Positions 38,201 through 48,381 of a DNA stretch of 64,000 nucleotides are shown one piece after another. The notes under the pieces were generated by a model, which ran no database searches, had not been told where the DNA came from, and worked only from the letters and a program-made list of their open reading frames with translations. The position numbers were made by a program, and so were the translations under genes. Source of the DNA: Xiphias gladius (Eukaryota > Chordata > Actinopteri > Istiophoriformes > Xiphiidae); the NCBI RefSeq assembly GCF_016859285.1, contig NC_053417.1, positions 14,318,206 through 14,382,205 on the forward strand. Direction: 5' to 3'. The stretch's first letter is position 1, and each line of letters starts with the position of its first letter.

Positions 38201-38856
38201 TTAATACCAGAACAGTAAAATTATGTTTGATAACAGCAAATGTATTTGACTACTCTTCCCTGTTGCTTAGAAATGTTTTTTTCTCACAGTTTGATGAAAA
38301 TCCAATGTGATGCACATTTTTGCTGATATTTCAGACACTTTAAAATCATTTCACAGTGGTTTCCTCACATTAAAAGATCATGATTCAAAAATGACGCCTT
38401 ACATTTGACCAGTGTCAGTTTTTTATGCCTAAACATGCCAATTTTGAGTTCTTTCATCAAGGGACTGAACGAAGCTATTAGCTTGCACTGTTATTGTTTA
38501 TTAATGAATTTACTGTAAGCTTCCTGGCGATAGCACTCCTATTCCTGCTGCTTCTTTCAGGCATCAGTTCCAGCAACCGTTCAGCCCCCAAGAATCCATC
38601 TCTCAAGACATAATGGAACCTGCAACTAATCCTGATGTGGAGTTCAGCTCAAACCCTCCCGTTGTCTTCCCCGAACACATGTAGGTTTTTATCTTCATAT
38701 AAGTGCATGAAATCCATCTCCATGTTGTTTGCTTTTTCCAAAAATAGTTTTACACAGTGTTGAGAGGCAATTATGTGTATCTGTCTTTTATCTAGTCCCG
38801 CAGGTAACAATATGGACCTAGATTTGGACAGTATTCTTCAGACTCTGAATAATTAG
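12982..38856 (+). CDS. stat6: STAT6, cytokine-activated transcription factor (19 coding exons, 760 aa)
   Basis: STAT6 is tyrosine-phosphorylated by JAKs at IL-4/IL-13 receptors, dimerises through SH2 and activates nuclear targets. Coding exons: 12982-13115, 13348-13492, 13868-13948, 15809-15992, 17281-17381, 17951-18099, 26882-26998, 27183-27350, 28106-28193, 28285-28407, 30666-30758, 35265-35468, 35552-35646, 35742-35875, 36934-37083, 37190-37250, 37359-37433, 38561-38680, 38796-38856. They total 2,283 nt with all phases closing. Domains are approximate: N-terminal domain 1-120, coiled coil 125-300, DNA-binding 305-490 ([15 protein letters not shown]), linker to about 555, SH2 to 650 with [18 protein letters not shown] (Arg587), and probable phospho-Tyr665 in [29 protein letters not shown] and [10 protein letters not shown] match STAT6 better than STAT5. 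The tail after Tyr665 is about 95 residues, shorter than in mammals (human STAT6 is 847 aa). The start has A at -3 and G at +4. Confidence 0.95.
13306..13340 (+). repeat. TG-rich tract ending at the exon 3 acceptor
   Basis: An interrupted TG/TATG tract runs into the CTCACAG acceptor of the second stat6 coding exon and serves as part of its pyrimidine-rich region. Length change here could affect splicing. Confidence 0.5.
14145..14213. repeat. (AT)n/(GT)n microsatellite in stat6
   Basis: Alternating ATAT blocks are interrupted by two GTGTGT blocks, then a pure AT run. It is intronic and likely length-polymorphic. Confidence 0.85.
16386..16550. mobile_element. Short inverted-repeat element, 'GGCTGCAAC' family
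   Basis: It starts with GAGCTGAAATGATTAATTGA and ends with GATTGTTAGTTTCAGCCC, which are inverted ends of the common fish element whose consensus begins GGGCTGCAACTAACGATTA. A fuller copy is at 54,107-54,424. It is non-coding. Confidence 0.55.
18245..18665 (+). repeat. Abundant perciform interspersed repeat
   Basis: The segment reads ACGGAGGCATTATGTTTTCG, TGTCCGTCTGTCC, CTCAGGGAACGCCTTGAG, AACTCAAGAATTCATACGC, ATGATGAAGTGATGACATTT, CCAAAAGGTCAAAGGTCAAC and CTCAGGAACAGAAGGGGAGA in order. I recognise this series as a very common repeat in perch-like fish. It supports the taxonomic placement and has no coding capacity. Confidence 0.6.
19222..19375 (+). repeat. Interspersed repeat containing CCACTTTGGTCCAGACTGA
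   Basis: ACCACTTTGGTCCAGACTGA, then ATCTCAATGGTTACTGGATGG and ATTCATGGTCTCCAGA, match the order of a well-known fish repeat. This copy is short and diverged. Confidence 0.5.
20885..22395 (-). pseudogene. Antisense pseudogene of an unidentified coiled-coil protein
   Basis: Read on the minus strand, successive open stretches form one decayed protein-like sequence interrupted by stops and frame changes. The N-terminal part (about 22,390-21,930) includes [17 protein letters not shown] and [21 protein letters not shown] middle part (21,900-21,410) is rich in Thr/Lys/Gln and ends in [14 protein letters not shown]. The C-terminal part (21,410-20,900) is highly charged, with heptad-like runs ([33 protein letters not shown]), and ends in a lysine-rich segment. 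A-rich sequence on the same strand follows (20,770-20,790 and a 12-base run near 20,670). The lack of visible introns and these A-rich tracts suggest a retrocopy. I cannot name the parent. It lies inside stat6 intron 7 in antisense orientation. Confidence 0.45.
23151..23332 (+). mobile_element. MITE-like element, second copy of the TAGGTACACC family
   Basis: It starts TACACTCCTTTGCCAGTTTT, continues AAAACTAATGCAGTCCAATA and ends ATTGGATTACACTAAGAGGT, colinear with 5,986-6,242. The start preserves the terminal motif close to TACACTCACTGGCCA. It is non-coding. Confidence 0.55.
24000..26650 (+). mobile_element. Decayed DIRS1-like tyrosine-recombinase retrotransposon
   Basis: Fragments of a DIRS1-type element appear in the expected order. 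A gag-like cysteine motif ([20 protein letters not shown]) is at about 24,430-24,500. Reverse transcriptase pieces ([33 protein letters not shown], with the YLDDW-type site altered to INNW) span 25,160-25,400. RNase H ([12 protein letters not shown], with the ADLL motif later) spans 25,560-25,830. A recombinase-like part ([10 protein letters not shown], then [13 protein letters not shown]) spans 25,980-26,570. In-frame stops and frameshifts break every domain, so it is inactive. It sits in sense orientation within stat6 intron 7. Terminal limits are estimates, and 24,000-24,170 resembles the leader of such elements. Confidence 0.75.
29326..29378. repeat. (AT)n microsatellite with palindromic symmetry
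   Basis: Two AT runs flank ACACCT and are followed by a T run. The two runs can fold on each other. It is intronic in stat6. Confidence 0.8.
30060..30440. mobile_element. Possible retroelement terminal or leader fragment
   Basis: The sequence is rich in ACAGGCA/GCAGG words (CAAAACAGGCAGGAAAAGAA, GGAACAGGCGAGCAGGTGAG, CACGTG near 30,316). It resembles the ends of fish retroelements in reverse orientation. No coding frame or clear boundary is seen, so classification is weak. Confidence 0.25.
31880..32216 (+). mobile_element. Internally deleted Tc1-like DNA transposon remnant
   Basis: The internal block (AACTTGTTAGGCCTTGATTG, TCACCTGATGATATTTCCAG, CTCTTAAACAACTGACTGAG, AAAATGAAGCTAACTGAGGC, CTACAAAGCAGC) resembles the region where Tc1-type transposase begins. 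It then jumps directly to a terminal inverted end (TTTTGCATGCCACTG) followed by TA, the usual Tc1/mariner target. Most of the transposase is missing. The left terminal repeat was not found. Confidence 0.45.
33329..33351. repeat. Poly-T tract in stat6 intron
   Basis: An uninterrupted T run of more than 20 bases lies in the intron before the exon at 35,265. Confidence 0.85.
33901..34333. mobile_element. Full-length terminal-inverted-repeat element in stat6
   Basis: The left end AACATTTTGGGAAATATGCT (then AATTCGCTTTCT) is the inverse of the right end AGAAAGTGAATAAACAAATA (then TCCCAAAATGT). Between them are AAATATGAAGCTAAAGG, GCCTGGCTTTATCCAAAGG, TAACAAAATCCGC, CACTTCTAAAGCTTGC and GTCTCTGATGGGTGTCTTGC, a series I recognise from a common fish element. 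It is non-coding and consistent with a MITE. Confidence 0.65.
36230..36655. mobile_element. Possible interspersed repeat in the SH2-region intron
   Basis: AAGGTGCTACATGTAAATTTT, GGCTACTGCTATATAGCCAA and GTTAGCATCAACAGCTGTTT near the left, and ACATATAGCCCCCTCAAGG near the right, resemble a fish interspersed element. The intron is otherwise unremarkable. The call rests on memory only. Confidence 0.3.
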
Positions 38857-40975
38857 GAAGATTTCCCATCAAAGCTGTTTTTGGAGTGGAAAGCAGACAT
38901 TGAATAGCAGCCAGAGTCAAATTCATCTGTCTTACCGTGATATGAGAAAAAGCGGCATTGTTTGTGCAGAGACATTCTTCCTTCACTTTCATCAACAATC
39001 TACAGCTTCATCTGCTTTTGAGGAAAAACTTTTTGGAGACAAATTTGATTTCTCTGGGACTCAATGTGTTGAGCTGGTGAAAGCAGGAAGGCCTTTTAAG
39101 CGCAAAGTTAAACTGATAACCAACAGAGCAAAAAGTGCCGTCATCGCTGACTGTCAGCCATCTGTTTTTTGTTTTGCACCTTGTTTTTTAACCCCCCCGG
39201 TGGTAGGGCTGCTGATGTTGGTGTCTTCATTTGGTTTGCTTACATTTAGGAAAATAAGTGGATTACTGTATAGATTACAGTGCTTTTCCAACAATGACCA
39301 AACATTTGGTAGCAGACAGTGTGACGCTCATGTATAGGTATAGGTAACAGGACGTGGTCACTCAGTGGAAAGTGAGCTAGAGATTATTTTTTAAGGCTAT
39401 GGAAAATGTGGCATGTTGCCCTTCGTGCTTGCTGCATATATTTTTAGTTATGATGAGGCAAGCATATTTGAATGGCAGTTGTCTATTGTATGTAACTCTT
39501 CCTTGTCACTGAAAAGCCTTGCTAAGCCTCAGCTATAGTATGTAATACACTCAGTCTCACAGTAATGAACAGCATGCATGGTTACTACTTCATAACTCAG
39601 CCATGGATCAATCAGTCTTTCTGGCCCTAACCTGAAAGGAACAATAAGCTTTTCTATCACTGTAGAGTGTGAAACTATACCACTCTGAGGGACATTTACA
39701 ATGGAAGTGGTAATGATAATGGTGGTGGGCAATGCTTATATTATATATTATATTACATATAAGTATGTATCAGTTCCCAGTAATTGAGCATAAATGTTAT
39801 ATTTAACATGCTTTAGATTTTTTATTTCTCCTTTTACATACCCTGATGCACAAAATATGCTGTCTATGATGTGATCTAGATCTGTCTTCAGACTTTGGAG
39901 TGATAAAATGGATAAAAAATAGTGAAAGTAAATGATCAAAACAATATTTCCAAACCATCCTTCCTTTATTTTTAGGTGTAACTTCTCAAATTATATTTTA
40001 TTTTATGTAAGGTAATGTTGTTTGGAGTCTCACATAACATGTCAATGTGCCATTCTTTTGTTTTGTGTTGTAGTTTTAAATATTAAGATAGCTGTTACGA
40101 ATTTAATACAAAATGAAAAGTAAACATGTAATTAGTGCTGCAGTCAAAAGGAAACCTTACAGGGTAAAGAACAATATTATTCTGACAGGGGATGCATTAC
40201 CTGTACTTTGTGGAAGCTCTCAGTTTAATTTTATTCTGATTTCAGAAGCTTTTATTTGCATCTGAATGTATATCAAAACCAGTCTTCCCCAGAAACTTAA
40301 GTATTGGTTTTATAAGAGGCTTTGCACTACCTACCATTACTGTCAATGTTGTGCGTGTAATAATATATTAGTGTGTTGGAAGTAACATATAGCATGTATG
40401 TTTGCTAGATTATAACCTTTCATATGTGGATTTACTTTAGGGTAAATCAATCCTCGGCTACTACTACAACCCATAAAATAGTACAACTATGGTGACAAGT
40501 AAAATCTAATTTTTTCTAAAAAATATCAAAAATATTTTTGTGAATTTATTTACAAGAAATTAGTTATCTCCCTTAAAGTAAACCTAAATGTCACAGCTGT
40601 TTGTGGCAAATTTTGAAACACTGTACATGGAAGAATATGTGCTGTACAAGCAGGTGCAGACAGATGAGTTGCAACTTTCACTGCCCCTTTAGTATCACAG
40701 AGGTAACCTCGCCTGATTGGCAAATGTTTATGTAAAAGGTTACCGGGTTTAGTTGTCAGAAAATGAACATGTCATATATGATATTTGTTGCATATATCTA
40801 AGGGTAGCTTCTTTGGTCTATGCAAGTGCAGGTCTCTCCTGTATAGAACAATCAATTAAAATCCCATATTATACTACAGTGAGTTTAAAAGAAAAACAGA
40901 CAAAAAAGGATTGAAAACATAAGAATTTTTGGATTTTTTTGACATATAAAAATAATAAATCAATGGCATCAAGAT
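38857..40975 (+). other. stat6 3' untranslated region
   Basis: This is AT-rich sequence following the TAG at 38,854. The clearest canonical AATAAA found is at 40,954-40,959, giving a 3' UTR of about 2.1 kb. Earlier non-canonical sites cannot be excluded. The open frame at 38,900-39,337 lies inside this UTR and shows no recognisable domain. Confidence 0.5.
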
Positions 40976-42177
40976 TGGGAAGGTATGCCTGATACTATTA
41001 AGGCTGTCCATTGAATGAAAGCGTATTGGTGTATAACATAATTGGCATCACTTCCATAATCCAGCAGCCAAAGAGGAGACATTGCATAACTATGATATTA
41101 TATTTCCTATCCATCCAGTTTCAACAATCATGAAATGTTTTTTTTTTTTAAAAAAGAAAACTTTACACTGTACATCACAAAGCTTTTCCATTAGAAAACA
41201 AATTCTAATTTCAACATGCCACTAAAATGTAAATTCTACTCAATCACTGCCAGGGAAATCACACTGAAAAAAAAAAGGTTATGTAGAGAAAGCAGAAAGA
41301 GAATCAGCTTACATATCTGGTTCAATAACTGCTCTGGTGAAATTTGTCAAAATGCTAACTTATCTCAGTACCCTGTCCCCTTCCCTCCACCCCAGCAGCT
41401 TTAGATGTCCCCTCATTAGAGCAGAACAAGATGGCTGCCTCGTAAACAAAGGGAGGAGGTAGGGTGAATGAAGTAGGGATGGAAGAGAGAGGGGACACCG
41501 GGCCAATGCAGAGCTTCAACTTCAAAGTTCATTTGCTCTCGTAGACTGTATGAAAATAAAGGTGTACATTTATCACCCTGTACAAACACACTAAAGATTT
41601 CAGTCGCCTCACGGTGACCTTCTCTCTTCTCCCAAATATCAGAGAGGGGCTTGACCAATGAAACTATTTCACTCCTAAAGAGCCACCCAGCTCAGCGTAG
41701 AAAAGAGAAGGCACCAGGTGTTTGCCAACACCAGCAAGAAGCCACCACACCTCATGCACTCTTTCATTTCTAACCTCGAGTTGATGTAACAAAGACCCTT
41801 CAGTTGTGTCAAACAACACAATTCAACTAGAAAACACTTGTTCCTCATGACAGCTTGTCAGGTTTGCTCTCTTTGTTTTTCCATGGCAGACACGCAAAAG
41901 TAAAAGCAAACCAACTATCACACACCTGTACATGAATCAGTGAAAAGCGCTGCTCTAAAGCTTCAAGGACAAAATCATGTCAGAAAGTCATTTAAAATGT
42001 AACCCACCACAAATACTGTATAAGTTATCTGAATGTGGTAGAAACCTGTAGATGTCCCGCTTATAAAGCAATGGGTAACAGATTTGGTGGTGGCAGTTAT
42101 TCCATTTCAAGTGTTTGTAATTGGAACTTCATTGAAGACTGAGCTCAGAAAAGACCAGATGGTTTAGTGTTTTGTGT
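40976..42177. other. Convergent intergenic gap between stat6 and mip
   Basis: About 1.2 kb lies between the likely polyadenylation sites of two convergent genes. It contains T- and A-rich tracts (near 41,140) and no open frame with recognisable homology. Confidence 0.5.
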
Positions 42178-43194
42178 TTATTTAATATAAATATGAATGT
42201 GTGTGTGCTTCACTAGATGAGACACAAACTCTAAACTGAATGAATTTGGCTTTAAGATGTGACTCAAAAGCATGAATTATTTTCATCTGATATAAAAAGG
42301 GGATCACGCTAAACATTGAGTCTGTGGAACTTGTGAATGAAACTTTTGCAGTATCGGTGAGGGTGTGGAAAAGGCAGCATCTTTCCCTAAAATAAGTTTG
42401 CATGATAAGTCAAAAATAATAATAATGGTGATATTCTTGATACAGACAAAGGATTGTGGCAATGAAAAGTGAAAAATAAATGATCAAATAAAACAAGCAC
42501 ACAAGCATACACATGCACACAGACATGCATGCACACTCACTCTCTGTCTCTCTCTCTCACACCCACATACAACTTAAAAAAAAAGAAAAGAATGTGAGCC
42601 AAATAAATACTGGTAAAGTATAATACGTACATGTAATTTACCCAAAGTTCATGAAACGAAACAAAACGGAGGGCGAGATCACACTGGATCAAAATGGAAA
42701 AGCATGCAGAAGTCCACTTCTCTACTGTAGCTTCACTCCTAGCAGACTACAAAATAGGGAGAAAAACAGAGAGAGAAGGGGAAGGAAAGGTAGAGAGAGA
42801 GGCCCCTGTCCTGAGCAGTTATAGCCACCTGGTCAGCCAGGAGTGACTGACTCCCCACACCACAGGGCACAGGGTGCTTCCTTCAGTGGCAAGTCTTCTT
42901 CTAACCCTCCATCTTTGTCCTGCAGTCCAAGGGGGAGGAGGAGGAATAGGAGGAAGGATGGGTAGATGTGAAATCAGGAGAGATGGTCAGGGCTGTGGGT
43001 GCCCCTTCATGTAATTCAGTAGGTCCAGTTCTGGATGCACAACAAGGAGTTCAGGATCTGTAATAGCATGTGTGGAGGCAGGGAGGAGGTATGTGTGCAG
43101 AAACGCTGAGTGGGCTGAGGATGGAACTGAGGGTGCAGAGTGAGGCATGATGGGTGAGGGATGGGGGTCAGAAAGCCAATCTTCTCCTCCAGGC
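42178..43194 (-). other. mip 3' untranslated region
   Basis: On the minus strand the sequence after the mip stop runs about 1 kb to a canonical AATAAA (plus-strand TTTATT at 42,178-42,183). A CA-rich stretch at 42,500-42,570 lies within it. The UTR extent is inferred from the signal only. Confidence 0.45.
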
Positions 43195-43943
43195 TTATAG
43201 GGCCTGTGTCTTGAGCTCGATGGGCTCTCCCCTGGTCTCCTGCTGGCCCTCAGCCTCTGGGGGCCGGGTGCCCTTCAGTGTGGCGATCCTCTCAGAGAGG
43301 CCGCGCACACGGGGGAACAGCATAAAGTCATACAGCAGAGCACCCATGGCGCCACCAATCATGGGGCCCACCCAGTACACCTGTGATTAACAAAAAAGAC
43401 AAAGTGCAGAATGTGTCAGTGAGTCTGAAGATGTCACAGTACTATGGTTTGGAATAGTTTGTACTGTAAAAACAGGTATGATCATCTTACCCAGTGGTTG
43501 ACAAAATTCCTGACCAGGACAGCTGGGGCGAAAGACCTTGCTGGGTTCATTCCTGCTCCAGTGTAGTACATCTGAGTCAAAGACAGAGAGTAGTTTAGGA
43601 TTAAGACTGTAAATGTGTATATGTGATGTGATACAATGCTCAGATCCTCTTATGAACCTAGTGAGCTGTTCAAAATGTCCAGACCCTGGGTTGGTTCTTA
43701 CCCCGAGAAGATGCCCCATGAGCACAGAAAAGCCGATAGCAAGGGCAGCAGAGCCCAGGCGTCCATTGCGCCTCTCATCAGTCACAGCAAAGATGCAGAC
43801 AACAAGCTGCAGAGTGAGGAAGACCTCCACGGTGGTGGCCATGCCCAAACTGATGCCTGGCTGCAGCTGAGAGATGGGAGGGGGGAAGAAAGAGTGATTA
43901 AGTATTGATTTGAGTGCATAAAATAACATGGTTTTACATTTGT

Positions 43944-43974
<31 letters not shown>

Positions 43975-44575
43975 AATGTGTATATATATATATATATACA
44001 AACACACATACATATGGAGTATATAGATAGTGTATACATATATATATATATATTGCAGATGCAGTTTTGTTATACATACATACATACATGACCTTTTGCA
44101 AGATTTTAGACTTATAGTGTATTTGAAAAATGTTATGTACTACTTGAGTTGGAAACAGTTTGCTTACTTGTATTAATGGACATAGAGTATTACAATAACT
44201 GGCAGGTAGCCTTACCGTGTTGAGTGCCAGGTTTCCCCTCATGTTGCCGGGTGTGACCCCATAGAGCACGGCAGCACCAGCCAGTGCTCCGAGACACTGG
44301 GCTATGATGTAGAAGAAGGCACGGAACAGGGACATCTGGGAGCCAATCAGGTAGGCAAAGGTAACAGCTGGGTTGATGTGACCTCCACTGATGTGGCCGA
44401 TGGACTGGATGAGGGTGGCAGCCGCCAGCCCAAAGCAAAAGGCAACATGGAGGACATTATGGGGCCCAGTGGTCCAGCGGAGGGCTGCCCCCAGCCCAAA
44501 GAATACAAAGAACATGGTGCCGTAGAACTCGGCGAAAACCGCCCGCCAGAAAGACATAGATCGGAACTCCCACAT
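43195..44575 (-). CDS. mip: Aquaporin-0 / lens major intrinsic protein (4 exons, 263 aa)
   Basis: Aquaporin-0 is the tetrameric lens-fibre water channel and adhesion protein. Exons on the minus strand are 44216-44575 (120 codons), 43702-43866 (55), 43491-43571 (27) and 43195-43380 (61 plus stop). All introns are phase 0, and the total equals the mammalian 263 residues. It has six membrane segments with both NPA boxes (NPAVTF at 68-70, NPARSF at 184-186), the selectivity-filter His172 and Arg187, and the calmodulin-binding helix near 226-240 ([10 protein letters not shown]), with the conserved end [11 protein letters not shown]. Compared with my recollection of mammalian AQP0, Tyr23 is Phe, His40 is Asn with a neighbouring His39, Tyr149 is Thr, Ser229 is Gly and Ser235 is Ala. 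Teleosts have two mip paralogues, and I cannot tell from this sequence which one it is. Confidence 0.97.
43943..44053. repeat. (AT)n/(TG)n microsatellite in mip intron 1
   Basis: Several long AT runs are interrupted by short TG and ACACA words within the first mip intron. It is likely polymorphic and able to form cruciforms. Confidence 0.85.
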
Positions 44576-44998
44576 GGTGTCAAAAGGTCAAAAAACAACC
44601 TCTAAGCAATGGAGGGATGAAAAGTCAAAAGAAAAAAACCAATCAACTAAAAGGAGATGCTGCTTTTCCACAGAAAAAAAAAACTGTTTGAGACCAAAAA
44701 CCAAAAAGCAACTGACAAAAATTTGCCCTCAAACAGAAATTGCCTCTCTAAAGCTAACTGCAACAACACGTAAACTGCTCAACATGTAACTCTCATGTAA
44801 AAGTGAATAATCTGCTGCTCTGCCTATTGAATTCTGATTTCTGTCATAGAGAGCTCCTGAGTGGAGCAATAAGACAGTCTCTGTGCATCTATGTGTCAAC
44901 CCCGCTGGTTGTTAGTAGAAGAACATGGATAGACAAACGTTAAGCATGTCCTGCAGACATTCAGCCTCTTTACCAGAGCAGGGGGAGCTCAGAGGCCT

Positions 44999-45005
44999 TT
45001 TTATA
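44999..45005 (-). promoter_or_regulatory. Candidate TATA box of mip
   Basis: The minus strand reads TATAAAA within GTTATAAAAAGG, followed by a GC-rich stretch. It is 424 bases upstream of the mip start codon, which would give a leader of nearly 400 nt unless an intron or a nearer start site exists. Confidence 0.3.
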
Positions 45006-45009
45006 ACAC

Positions 45010-48000
45010 CCCAGGGCCAGAGTAGCCCCACTGATCCGGGGGGAGGGGCCAGTGCACAATACTATGAATCAAAACAAAATAATTTAACCCATCTCCTGCC
45101 CTGACCTCCCGCACTGTAGAAATCACAGGTTGCAATTTTAAATGAGTCAGAAATAATCACAGTGGAGCTTGACAATTACTTAAACTAATTCATGTCGGAA
45201 AGCCCTCAAAATACTGAACTTAGTTAGTTTAAAGGGTGCTTTTGAAATTAGGACTTGACCTTATGTGTTCAGGGCCAGCAAAGAAGGAATCAAAAATTTG
45301 GTTACTCTTCTGCTAAAAACAAAATGCTTTGCAGCATCTTACATTTCCGCTGGGTGTTTTCCAGGTTTTCAGGGGTCCAGCTAGACCTCGGGTGTTACTG
45401 GAGTTGGTGGAGATCTAGTCCCTGAATACCACCAACGGCCCTGGTTGAAGCACTAATACCAAGAAAGTGGTAGAAAATCCCATTCATAAAACCACTGACT
45501 GAAAACCTCCCCTGAGAAACTGCACTAACTTTCAAACCTAAAAATAGAAAAGCAGTGGGCATGTGGTGGGCAGCACCTGCGAGCTGGTAGAAGTGGTGTG
45601 CAGTGGTGGTTTTGCTTCTTTTCTCATAATTTTGTTATTTTTGCAGGCACAGAATAAATGTAATTACAATCTCAACCTTTTAACTTGTTTTCCATTATCT
45701 TCCTTTCATTGTCTCTTCTGAAATGTGCAATCAACAGTTCACATTCACTCCAATCAAAGCTGTGATCGCCAAAGCACGAGCAATTTCTCAATTTCTCCAC
45801 TTGTGCTCTGGATTGATACAAATTAGGTTTGTGGCAGCAGAACTGATTAGGCTAGAGTTTTACATTGTGTGTGCTGGATGGGTTTGGAGGCTCAGGTTGG
45901 ATAAAGCGGTGGAAAATCCACGGTTGGAGAGGGAGAGGGGAGAGCAGGGCCTGGCATTGAGGTTCTGCACTGGAGCATCATGCTGACCAGGGCAGCCAGA
46001 GGGATGGCCGCAGCCATCTGAAAGGATTATGCTGAGCTCACTGCTTTTCTCCTTTATGCATGGAAACAAAACGCTGGCAATAACAGTTTCTGCTTGTTTC
46101 TATGATCTGTTTGTCTAGCTGCCACTGTTGAATCTGTGAGATCCCTTTTCCATGGGCCAGAGTGGCTCTATATATTTTTTGCCTCTGTGCCATCGATACT
46201 CCAGAGAGTTGCGCTGGAAAGGCACCGGGAGAATCTTCAAATATAATCAGCATACAGTTTTTTTAAGCCTCAAAAGATGTAAGTCACTTTGGAAGTTGCC
46301 TGCTTTTTTACAGATACTCGATGTGATCTCTTGCATTAATCTCACAGCAGCCTGATGTTTGGATTTTTTTTCATCTCACATTCAGGGAAAACTGACGGGT
46401 GAACAGACTCTACCACCATCATATGATGGACGGTGGTGGTAGTTGCTGGAGAAAATATTACTTTTTCCTCAAAAGATAGTGTTTATTCTGTTGTTGTGAT
46501 CCTGACAGTTTATTACAGTTTGTGCCTCTCTATTGTCATGAGTATTATGTCCTTCTCATGACTCCCTCCATTAATGCTAAGCCATCTTTTGTGGGTTTAA
46601 GCCCACAGTTTAGTTTTACAGGGGAGGGTATTGAAAAGGTGCTTGCATTGTATTTTCCTCTTTCCCTGGCTTCAGACTGCTGACACATACACAACATGCA
46701 GCCCCTAAACATCTCACAGTGGAGTAGAAACTCTGGCCTGCACTCACCACACTGTGGCTAAAACATGTATTACAGAACACAGGGGATGAGGGACTAAACA
46801 AACAGTATTACAAGGGTAGGGATTAAGAGCTGCTGCTGACAATCCTCAGCAGGAGATATTTAGATACGTTCCACTTCTTTCAAATGATCCATACAGACTT
46901 CTTATCCAATTATCTGATCGCCAACAATCTATGGTTCTTGTGGTCATGAATAATCTCTGGTCTTTACCGATTGATGATTAGTTTTAATATCAGATAAGAC
47001 GATCATCAGAGAATTAGTAGTGTCTTTGCTAACTACTTCTTAGATTGCCCTTGAAGCATGTACTGCCATTGCCATGTTTTTAAAAAATCACACACAGCAA
47101 CATCACAAAAGTATAAAGGAATTTTAGGCCTCAGTTTCCCTTTTTGCTCTAATAAAAGTAAACAGAAGTTGGGAAGTCCCTGAAATACCCTGTGTTATAT
47201 AAGAGAGAAGTGAGAGTGCAGTGCTGGGAAGCATTAGCACTTAGCAGTGGTTACAGAGAGGTTTCACATTTTTTCAAGTCTGTCTTAGTGCAATACTCTC
47301 ATGCCAATTTGTAAATTGAGCGCTTCAGTTGTTCCTCTTTTCCATACTGGCCATCACGTCCTAATGCAATTCCAAGATAAGAGATGAGGGACAAAGTCCA
47401 AAGTCCTCATTACCATGAATGCATTCTAAAGTTGATCTGCAGCTAATTTGAGGCTTCAACGGTCTGAGTTAGACAAATCAAGAGGATTTTTTTTCCAGTT
47501 TTCCAGTGTTTTAATACAAAATTTCCTCTTTGTGTTACTAACACGCTGCCGCAGCTCAGTGCAGAAACAATATATGTCGAAAAAAAGAGAAAGAATTTTA
47601 TTCTAAAAAGACTCACTTTGGAAGATAACCACTTGAATTCTATAATTCAGACCTCTGAAGCATCATATTAGCTTTGAATGATTTTATAAAACATTTTATA
47701 ACAGACAAGGGTTGATGACTGTCTCCCATCTCTTAAACTGGAATTGTAAGGAAAGAATCTCTTTGCAGCCAGTATGGACATCAGGAACAAGTCAAGTGAC
47801 CAATAATTATCTAGTGAACATACAGGCCTGTCAGCATTGGTTTAAGACAGACTACCTGTAAACATTGTTTGATACTTAGACCACACTCCCAGAGTAGTGA
47901 ATATTTATCCCTTCCAGGGTTAATTTCATCTCTAAACTTCATTGAGTTAAACATTTTTGGAAATTGAAAAAGTGATGCTTCAGTACTAAGGTATTATTAT

Positions 48001-48380
48001 ATTCAACAGTCTGAAACAGTTTATTAGAAATTTATACCCAAACTCCCACAGGATAAGACAAACGCAGAAGTGTTCAACACAGGTTGAATCAAACACACAA
48101 GCCTCCAAAGATAGTTCTAGTGTATGTTATTAACAAACCTTTTTATCCTCTAGTGTTTTAAACTACTTGGGAAACTTTTGGTAGACTACATAGGATTTCT
48201 GCCTTCACCGTAGAATGCATATGGAAGAAAATTAACTTGTGTACTTGCTACAATTTGCAATGTTTTGTACACTGGCATAGAGAAACAAACTGGCCTTTGC
48301 AAAGGTATAACTATATGCAAAGATTTAATCACTCTACTACCATAATCTCAACACAAGCTGTAAGTTGCACAAGCATATCT
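45010..48380. other. Intergenic region between mip and ptges3
   Basis: No gene is supported. Open frames are short on both strands with no domains. It holds the upstream region of mip and the downstream region of ptges3. A short near-perfect inverted repeat (CTACCACCATC...GGTGGTAG) is at 46,411-46,442. Confidence 0.6.
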
Positions 48381-48381
48381 G

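Noticed and set aside
12982-38856. Assignment to stat5 or stat2
   Set aside because: The linker and SH2 words ([24 protein letters not shown]) and the phosphotyrosine context GGYIPVSL match STAT6. The N-terminus resembles STAT5 only because the two are sister paralogues.
38900-39337. A 145-codon plus-strand open frame just after the stat6 stop
   Set aside because: It lies in the 3' UTR and shows no recognisable domain. It starts 44 bases after the stop, with no splice or promoter support.
43934-44575. A 213-codon minus-strand open frame longer than the first mip exon
   Set aside because: After codon 120 it reads through a clear GTAAGG donor into the intron and an AT microsatellite. The aquaporin homology resumes only in the next exon at 43,866.
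46411-46442. A short inverted repeat as a terminator or regulatory site
   Set aside because: It is too short and isolated in intergenic DNA, with no gene end nearby. Such hairpins are expected by chance in several kilobases.
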